Source: Datnioides undecimradiatus
Lineage: Eukaryota > Chordata > Actinopteri > Lobotiformes > Datnioididae
Direction: 5' to 3'
Assembly: GCA_008933995.1 (NCBI GenBank)
Contig: WARS01000011.1
Span: forward strand, 15,254,016 to 15,318,015
DNA length: 64,000 bases
How positions within the stretch are numbered: the first letter of the stretch is position 1; every line of letters begins with the position of its first letter. Positions 45,947 through 64,000 of the stretch are shown here, one piece after another. The translations under genes and the position numbers were made by a program. The notes below the pieces were generated by a model that saw nothing but the letters and a program-made list of their open reading frames with translations, made no database searches and was not told the DNA's origin.

Positions 45947-48900
45947 GTGAGAACAATATAATACGCATGTTACTAGATTTCGACGTAAGCATGGCTTGTC
46001 AACAACTTCTTTATCAGGAAGACTCCATTACAGACGAGTGCTTCTGTTTATCACTAGCAAGATCTTTCAAACAGCACAAACTATACCAGGTCAAATTATA
46101 TTCACATTTTCTCTGGATTTCCAACAGACGCCCAAAGGCACCGCACGTGAATGTGTCAAACTGGCAATAGACGTAGGTTACAGGCACTTTGATGGGGCAT
46201 TGGTGTATTTCAATGAGCACGAAGTGGGTCAAGCCATTCGGGAGAAGATTGCTGATGGAACTGTGAGAAGAGAGGACATCTTTTACTGTGGAAAGGTAGC
46301 AAGTTTTGTTATATTCTCTGTATTTTAAGTTCTGCTCTATTTTTTCTAAAGACCTATGCTCTTGACATTTGAACACTTGAAAGAGTTTTTCCAATGTTAA
46401 CTGTGTGTTGTCATCTTCAGCTCTGGAACACCTTTCATCCACCAGAGTTGGTGAGACCAGCCTTGGAGAGGACACTGAGAGCCTTAAAACTAGACTATGT
46501 GGATCTCTACATCATTGAGCTTCCAATGGCCTTCAAGGTTTTTGTACAATACATATGCACTAGAAAAGATACCATGACAATTTAATGAAGGGGTTATATT
46601 TATGCATTGAAGCTGAATAACAAATGTGTGTAATGTGGCAAAAGGTCTAGTTTTATGGTTTGGAAAATGCCTGAACAACCAGTGGTATGTTTATTTAAGA
46701 GCCATTTGACCATGTTGACTGTTTGCATAAGTGTTCTAGGCATAGTCAGACATTACTACAGGCTAACCAAAATAGTCCAGTTGAAGCTAACTCCATCTCC
46801 ACCCCCATCACATTTTGCTAACACAGGAGAAATATCATTTTGTAACTTTTAAGTGTAAGTGTTAAGTGAAATGATTCAACCTTGCTTACATTTTAGCCTG
46901 GAGATGAGTTCTATCCAAAGGACAGTGATGGAAAATACATCTACCACCACACAGACCTCTGTGCAACATGGGAGGTGAGTTCACAGTGGATGGCCCTGCA
47001 GTTTGATTGGCTTTGCATGACTTTGCCTCTACAGTGCTGTCTATGATGTCTGAATATTTGATGGCATACCATTTTCTCACTAATGTATTTTTTATTTCAC
47101 CTTCACCTCACATGCTTGCGTGAACATAACTAAGATAGACAAAGTACATCAAAAACAACTGTAAATTTCAAATGCAGTTATATCAGTGGGAATGGAGAAA
47201 AGGAGCCTTTTTAATGGTAAAACTAATTGCATGGTTTTTGTACTGCAGTGAATTAAAATGTATTACTGCAATTTTATAGAATTCAAGTGAAATAAAGACT
47301 GTCTGCCCCTATTCCAACATGAAAGATCATCCTTTTTTCTTGTACATTTTAGTGGTAACTACAATTTTCTGAATGTATTTTAGGAACATTAAAACCACTT
47401 TGAAATTGGCATACAATATTCCTTCATATTTGAAAATGAATTTTCTGATGCAGCATCAGAAACTGTAAAGTCCAGGTGTCACAAAAGCCTGCTCACAGAT
47501 CTGTTTTTACTGTTTTTTTGCTTTATATTTTTCTCCACTATCTCAGCAAGTCCGCAAAGATAACCACTATCAGCCTTTGAGAGAATGCTTTCTTCTCACC
47601 AGGTTTTAGAGGCTTGCAAGGACGCTGGCCTGATTAAATCTCTGGGAGTCTCCAACTTCAACCGCAGACAGCTGGAGCTGCTGCTGAATAAACCCGGTCT
47701 CAAACACAAACCCGTATCCAACCAGGTGATCCCACCTTGTCTGTCTGGACCCTCATTGACATTAGAGACAGCAAAGTATTTGTAGTACAGTAGTGTAATA
47801 CAGTATACAGCCGCAGTATTTCTTATTGACAAGAAGGTATTGCAGAGTTGTTTATACATTATGGCTATCACAAACTCTCTGTTTCCATTCAGCTAAAGCT
47901 CCAGAAGTAAACAGCTTGACAATAAATCTGTGAGCCAATTACAGTTACTTGAGAGGATTTGCCATCACTGGGTGAAATGATGAGAAGTGCTTTCTACTTT
48001 ATCTTTCCTCAGTCAGTCCATTTATATATCTAACAGTCATTTAGAGATGCTCATATGCTTGCTTCTTCTCTTTCTTTCCAGTTGTTTATGGATAACACAC
48101 TACTATGTCTCATCAATTCTGTATTTTCTCCAAATGTACCTGTAGGTTGAATGCCATCCTTACTTCACGCAACCCAAGCTTCTGGAGTACTGTCGACAGC
48201 ATGACATTGTGATTGTTGGCTACTGCCCAATTGGCTCCTCCAGAGACGCATCCTGGTATGTAGGTTTTAAGAGAAATGCAATTATCAAGACCTGCCTGGT
48301 GTGATGTTTTTAAACTGAGGTTGTTGACAGCTGGTATTTATTATTTATTTTATTATTTTTCCTGGGAGTCTTTTCAAGTAATAAATAGAAAGAGCATTTT
48401 TAGACATCACAAGATGCTAAAATCTAAAAGTCTTTTGACACTTGACGCTCAATAATAAAATAGGAGTGAATATGAATAACAAAATTTACATGTTTTAACA
48501 TAAATCATTTGATATTGTCCAAAATGAAATAAGAACACAAAATTTGTGTCGGCCCAGTTTGTGACACTGCAGAATTATTTTTGCTTCCCTCAACCACTTC
48601 TGACTCCGGTTCAGGGTCAATCTGAAATGTCCACCCATGCTGGAGGACGAGCTGCTTGTATCCATTGGGAAAAAGTATAACAAGAGTAGTGCCCAGGTGG
48701 CTCTGCGCTTCAATGTCCAGAGAGGAGTCGTAGTGATCCCCAAGAGCTTCAACCTCGAGAGGATCAAACACAACTTCCAGGTGGGTTTACCAAAATACAC
48801 CTCATCATACTATGATGTGTACATTCTGTGCACAGTGAATACATTTGTTATGGTTGTATTTCTCTATATTCTTATTTTATATTTTTCCAGATATTTGATT

Positions 48901-49197
48901 TTGCACTCACTGTTGAAGAAATGAAAGCCATTGAAGCGCTGAACAAAAATATTCGCTTTGTGGAGCTGCTGATGTAAGTATGCATACATAAAAGCAAAAG
49001 TGAGTTGGACGTAATAATGCAACTTGTCTTCATCAAAGTGTGTAGGCTGTAGTTTGCATCATACTGCATTGTGTTGCGTTGTTTTTCATTCAGGCAGGGA
49101 CTGTTTTCCTCATCATCATGCTCAGAAATGATAAGTCGTTTTGTTTCACCACAGGTGGAGTGACCATCCAGAGTACCCATTTCATGATGAATACTGA
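45854..49197 (+). CDS. akr1d1: 3-oxo-5-beta-steroid 4-dehydrogenase (aldo-keto reductase 1D1), complete
   Basis: Cytosolic NADPH-dependent enzyme that reduces the delta-4 double bond of 3-oxo-steroids and bile-acid intermediates to the 5-beta configuration. Join 45854-45946, 46128-46295, 46421-46537, 46897-46974, 47603-47725, 48146-48255, 48615-48780, 48891-48973, 49155-49197 (981 nt, 326 aa, the same length as human). Catalytic residues fall at the human numbers: Asp53, Tyr58, Lys87 and Glu120, the Glu being the hallmark of 5-beta-reductases where other AKRs have His. Other landmarks: IPLLGLGTY near the start, [28 protein letters not shown], and the end [13 protein letters not shown]. Divergent from trim24. 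The start matches the human N-terminus ([10 protein letters not shown]). Confidence 0.96.
46128..46295 (+). CDS. akr1d1: akr1d1 exon 2, catalytic Asp53, Tyr58, Lys87
   Basis: Encodes [20 protein letters not shown] and ends FYCGK; the three catalytic residues lie in this exon. Confidence 0.96.
46421..46537 (+). CDS. akr1d1: akr1d1 exon 3, Glu120
   Basis: [19 protein letters not shown], then [14 protein letters not shown]; Glu120 is the E of IIE. Confidence 0.96.
46897..46974 (+). CDS. akr1d1: akr1d1 exon 4
   Basis: 26 codons, PGDEFYP to LCATWE, matching human PGDEIYP to LCATWE. Confidence 0.95.
46975..47602 (+). other. akr1d1: akr1d1 intron 4
   Basis: AT-rich; nothing recognised beyond the intron. 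Confidence 0.6.
47603..47725 (+). CDS. akr1d1: akr1d1 exon 5
   Basis: [20 protein letters not shown] to KHKPVSNQ, nearly identical to human. Confidence 0.96.
47726..48145 (+). other. akr1d1: akr1d1 intron 5
   Basis: Nothing recognised beyond the intron. Confidence 0.6.
48146..48255 (+). CDS. akr1d1: akr1d1 exon 6
   Basis: [20 protein letters not shown]; the Trp codon is split with exon 7. Human AYSPLGTS reads GYCPIGSS here. Confidence 0.95.
48615..48780 (+). CDS. akr1d1: akr1d1 exon 7
   Basis: [15 protein letters not shown] and [16 protein letters not shown], the NADPH-binding region of the AKR barrel. Confidence 0.96.
48891..48973 (+). CDS. akr1d1: akr1d1 exon 8
   Basis: [20 protein letters not shown] to FVELLM; the last codon is split. 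Confidence 0.95.
49155..49197 (+). CDS. akr1d1: akr1d1 exon 9, terminal exon
   Basis: [13 protein letters not shown] and stop TGA at 49195-49197; human ends [13 protein letters not shown]. Confidence 0.96.
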
Positions 49198-49218
49198 AGA
49201 ATATTGATGCCCCGTCCT

Positions 49219-49220
<2 letters not shown>

Positions 49221-49278
<58 letters not shown>
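49221..49278. repeat. akr1d1: (AC)29 microsatellite in akr1d1 3' UTR
   Basis: Pure AC run starting 24 bases past the akr1d1 stop, followed at 49279-49300 by tandem GCATAT hexamers. Confidence 0.97.
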
Positions 49279-49281
<3 letters not shown>

Positions 49282-49544
49282 TATGCATATGCATATGCAT
49301 TATTTCCTGACATAAGCCATTCACAGACATAAATGGAGCAAAACGTGGACTCTTATTTCACCATTAAAGTTACAACCAGTACATCACGCTGAACACTAGA
49401 GGGCACTAGTTCACAGGACAAACAAATGAACGTTTTAAAGGTTAACATAAATCCCAGATGTTTGATGACCACAAGGCTCGGTTAAGATTTTAAGAGTTCA
49501 CCGTTCCTTGCTGCTAACTCAAAATGAGTCGATGCAACTGTTGC

Positions 49545-49550
49545 AATAAA
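49545..49550 (+). terminator. akr1d1: Candidate poly(A) signal of akr1d1
   Basis: AATAAA about 350 nt past the stop. Alternatives are ATTAAA at 49363-49368 and AATAAA at 49782-49787. Confidence 0.45.
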
Positions 49551-49717
49551 TACATTTTGACCCTTTGAATGTGGCAAAATACATCACGTGAATAACATTA
49601 TGTGTGTGTATAATTGCATCTCTGTCTTAAAACGATGCTACAGATACATCAGCCGCTAATGAAGATTACAGTAACCTACAAGAAGACAAGCAGTGTCTGA
49701 GTACTCCCTAGGCAGTG

Positions 49718-49718
<1 letters not shown>

Positions 49719-49770
<52 letters not shown>
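49719..49770. repeat. (TG)26 microsatellite
   Basis: Pure TG run, complementary to the AC run at 49221-49278 on the same strand. Confidence 0.97.
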
Positions 49771-49771
<1 letters not shown>

Positions 49772-49789
49772 ATAGTGTTAAAATAAAAA

Positions 49790-51125
49790 AAATGTACATT
49801 TGTTTTTACACTTCACTGAGTTGACCAAAGTCTTTTAATGTGTTCAAGGCAAAGTTAAAAGAAAAACAACACGGATGAAGTACGTTCTGGGACACAACGG
49901 GCAGTTTTTTGAAGTCCAAAAGCCCAAAACATATAAAAATGGCAATTTAGTGGGATGAAAAGCTTTCAAACTAATAAGGAATGAAAAAGAATAATTCAAA
50001 TGGTTGTTTATTTGCTGTATGATTGCAGCTTTTACAGCTGCAACTGGAAAAGAGCATATAAGGGCTAGGAAATTGTATGTATTACATTGGATGCCATTTC
50101 TGAACGGATTCAGCGTTTGGTTTTGAGGTGTCACAATATGTAATACAATTACCTCAACTGTGTCGAATGTATTTGCATTATATGCATGTGCCACGTGTTC
50201 ACTTGTTTGAGTGGCATGTGTTTAAAACATCTGTTGTCCTGCTGTCCAAACATTATAGCCCCTGAGGAATTTAGGTTTAAGCATCTTGCTGAAAGACATC
50301 TTTGTCTGATGTATCGGGGGGGGGATGGACAGGCAAGTGTTACTTTGTGCATTAACCAACAGAAATTGCCACCAAAGTGCTTATTTTCTAATATTAAAGA
50401 TCTATGACACATATTCTCCTCAGAAATGCACACCTTGAATTAAAAACTGACTGTTTTACTGCAGAAAATTAAAAAAGACAAACTGTCTAAAACGGTAATG
50501 ATGCTAAGAGAAATGTGGAAAAGATGAAGACCGGTCATGAGTATAGAAATCTGGCTATTCATTGCTCATTGGTGTTACCTGGACTCCAGCAGAGTTTTGA
50601 ACCTTCATGGAGGCGAGTAACTTGCTATCGGGGCGTGTGTGTGTGTAATTTCCCGTATCAGTTACATAATACACGACACTGTTCATTGATTTCAACCTTT
50701 TGATGTGTTTGTCAGCCTTTTTAGGGTCTGTGAGTAACTTTTAGGATTATTATGCACGTCATAATCACATTTGAAGCAACTCATTTAAGCAAAATGCAGT
50801 TGAATTTGATTTAATGAATATTGTTATGTTATTTGGGGGGGTTTTTTGACACTAACATGGCAGCCAAATGTCTTGCTTTCACCTCTAAGTACCTGGATGC
50901 CAACATCTGAAAACTCACCATCAGACTTTGATATGATTGCCAGATTAACTCTGAGGTCTCTCTGCATCTTGTTTGTTTAGAGTTTGATGGGATCAAATCT
51001 GTTATCGCAGTGTGTCAACACTGTGTAATCTTTGTGTAAACACCTCTTACCTACTTTAACCATCATGGCTGGTTCTTCTTCTTGTCCCTGCCAGGAAAAA
51101 GTTTGAAAAAGTTTATAGTAATAAA

Positions 51126-51163
<38 letters not shown>

Positions 51164-52800
51164 ATTTTCCAAAGTTCAGGTTAAATAATATCTGATCTGC
51201 AGTTTTCTTCCACTGACCTCAGGTTACTCAGGTTAGCCAATTCTAGCCATTTGGATCAAATTGGTCTAATAGTAATCATTAACAAGCCCTGTCACTGAGC
51301 TTGTCACAATGTCTGAACAGCTGGCTATTAAATTTTAACTTCTCATGCCAGAAGACCGCAAACTAGATGCTTTCACGCATTTCATTTAACCGGAACATCT
51401 GAGTGGGATGGAACAGGATGGAGCCTTCCAAGTAAACACGTTACAATCTGAGCAGTGACCTGCGACAGGAAAGAGCAGACATAATGAAGAAATGGAGGTC
51501 ATTAAGGAGCCCCCTTCTGCTGTTTGTCTTCTTCTGATTTATTGTGTGCCCCACTGACGTTCGCAACATGACAATGCTCTAACTACGAACGCTTGGGCGA
51601 AAGGAATACTTGCACAATTATACATTTTTCATCTTCACTGCACATCAGGGCAACTCCAACATCCCACACTTTTCTAAAAGGAACCGTTTTGAGGCTCCAG
51701 CAAGCAGCCAGTTAGCTTAGGTTAGCATGAATTTATCCACCAAAGCTGAAAATGTGATCGATCAGATGGAAATAGACTTGCTTGTGATGTGGTTGCAGTA
51801 GCACGTAAGTGGCCAGGAGGCACACTGTGCTGAAATTTAAAATGCAGCAAGTTAACGTAACAGGTGAAAACACGTGACTAAAATGGAAGTCTGCAGGGCG
51901 TTGTTGACATATGTTTCGGAGTTACATTGTAACTGATTCAGAAAAGATTGAAAAGGTTGGTTGTTCATCCACTGAAAGTCAAAACTGCCACACAACTAAA
52001 GTCAGGCAGACGGCTTCATTTTTATAGAAAGCAAGAAAGCCGTGTCTGGAATTATAATTTGATTTGAGGTGGGGGGTGGGGAGAAAAAAAGACCTAACCC
52101 TGAAAGATTTGGGACAGGAAAAGCAGAAGCACATCACTCCCCCCACATCCCCACCTCCATAAAGACCCTCTGGATTGTGACCTCCTAACAAATGCCTTGA
52201 ACCGGGCCACTCTGGACCCCTGCGGTGGGAAAATGTTCTGAATGGGCTACTGGGTCTGTGAGGAAGGAATAAAGGCTCTTTTCTGGGGGGCTGAATTAAG
52301 AATGTGTTGGGAGCAGGGGCTTCATGAAGCCGGATTGATGTTTTAATTGCGATCACCCAAAAAAAAGACCACTTAAATATTGAGTGCTCGTGCTGTAAAT
52401 GTTGCCCACAAACCCTGTAAATTCTGAATGCTTTGCGCCTGATGGGTTTTTTTTGTCAATTTAAATCGTTATCAAACCAATCCCAGTAGTATCTGAGATC
52501 ACTACACATATGCATACACACGTGCACATGTCTGACCAGCTTCCTCCAATTCTTTCTGGGCAGAAAGGCCATGGGAGAATGTGTGTGTCAAAAGGTTACG
52601 CAATCAGCCCACCACGCTGAGACAGCACAGACCTCTAGTGTGCTGCGGGGAGCGAGTGTGTGTGTGTGTATGTGTGTTTGTGTGAGGGGGTGTCTGAATG
52701 GAATTGGATGAAGAGGAGGGGGGTCTTCAGAGAGGGGCAACTCAGAGGGAAAATCTCACTGCGGACTGCACCAAAGTTTTCAGTCTCTCAGATCTCCGCC
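49790..52800. other. Intergenic region between akr1d1 and the SLC6 gene
   Basis: No gene recognised on either strand. Contains an ATT trinucleotide repeat near 51126-51162 and a GT-rich imperfect tract near 52660-52685. Confidence 0.55.
51126..51162. repeat. (ATT)n microsatellite
   Basis: About 12 ATT units. Confidence 0.93.
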
Positions 52801-52813
52801 CCTCCATGAATGT

Positions 52814-52820
52814 TATATAG
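52814..52820 (+). promoter_or_regulatory. Candidate TATA box of the SLC6 gene
   Basis: TATATAG lies 56 bases before the putative ATG at 52876, a spacing that would give a short 5' UTR. Motif-based inference that depends on the first exon being correct. Confidence 0.35.
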
Positions 52821-52875
52821 TGAAACCTGAAACAGGAGAAGGCCTCTCTTTGTGAAACTGTCACTGTACAACATT

Positions 52876-63658
<10,783 letters not shown>

Positions 63659-64000
63659 GTTGGTCTTCACATCACCTCATAATGTTAAAGAATAAGATAA
63701 CAGTCTAAGCATTTAAATCTTGCCCAAAGCAAGAGAAGCATGCAACCCTGGAATCTATGCAGAACCACCTTATTTTCGAACCAGAGTTCAGAAACGCCTT
63801 TTTCAAGATGATATAGACAAACAAAAATATCAGCAACGCCTGCATTTAAAATGATCAGCTACAGTAAAATGATATAAAAAGGAGTTATTTGCATTGGAGG
63901 CTTGTTGAAGTGAAGACTGTCTTGTCCATATGTCCACACGGACCAGCCACATCTTCTTGTTAGCAGCCTTCAGTCCTCATTACCAGCAAATTCTCCTGAA
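63659..64000 (+). other. SLC6 intron 11, truncated by window
   Basis: No further exon found before the right edge. Confidence 0.7.

Noticed and set aside
48872-49330. 152-codon minus-strand frame over the akr1d1 3' end
   Set aside because: Made of Cys-Val repeats from the AC microsatellite read antisense.

Overview
This window is nuclear genomic DNA of a vertebrate, almost certainly a ray-finned (teleost) fish. It holds multi-exon genes with GT-AG introns of about 0.1 to 8.6 kb and many dinucleotide microsatellites. The encoded proteins align over their whole length with vertebrate orthologues but differ from mammalian ones throughout. No prokaryotic, viral or plasmid features were seen. The species cannot be named from the sequence alone.

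Layout from left to right: (1) 1-4509, no gene recognised, beyond the fbln1 3' end. (2) 4926-31413, minus strand: complete fbln1 (fibulin-1), with both alternative 3' ends (isoforms C and D). (3) 31.6-35.2 kb, intergenic. (4) 35197-44843, minus strand: complete trim24 (TIF1-alpha type TRIM protein) in 18 coding exons, with two candidate GC-AG introns and a bromodomain that has lost its acetyl-lysine pocket motifs. (5) 44844-45853, about 1 kb divergent promoter region shared by trim24 and akr1d1. (6) 45854-49197, plus strand: complete akr1d1 (steroid 5-beta-reductase) in nine exons, 326 residues. (7) 49.2-52.8 kb, 3' UTR and intergenic. (8) 52876-63658 and beyond, plus strand: the first 441 codons of an SLC6 GABA/betaine-type transporter, cut by the right window edge.

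The four genes are not one pathway. Fibulin-1 is a secreted extracellular-matrix protein, TRIM24 a nuclear chromatin reader and co-regulator, AKR1D1 a cytosolic bile-acid and steroid enzyme, and the SLC6 protein a plasma-membrane Na+/Cl- dependent carrier. trim24 and akr1d1 are also neighbours in human (from memory, 7q33-34), so that pair is conserved synteny; fbln1 and the SLC6 gene lie on other human chromosomes. Exon boundaries were set by eye from splice sites, reading frame and homology recalled from the families. For every gene the summed exon lengths keep one open frame: 690 and 675 residues for fibulin-1 D and C, 974 for TRIM24, 326 for AKR1D1, and 441 codons so far for SLC6.

No wholly new system was found. 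The observations most worth checking are the degenerate TRIM24 bromodomain, its two GC-AG introns and its stop-free 120-nt intron with a duplicated 3' splice region, the palindrome plus direct repeat just upstream of akr1d1, and complementary CA and TG repeats flanking the akr1d1 poly(A) candidates.
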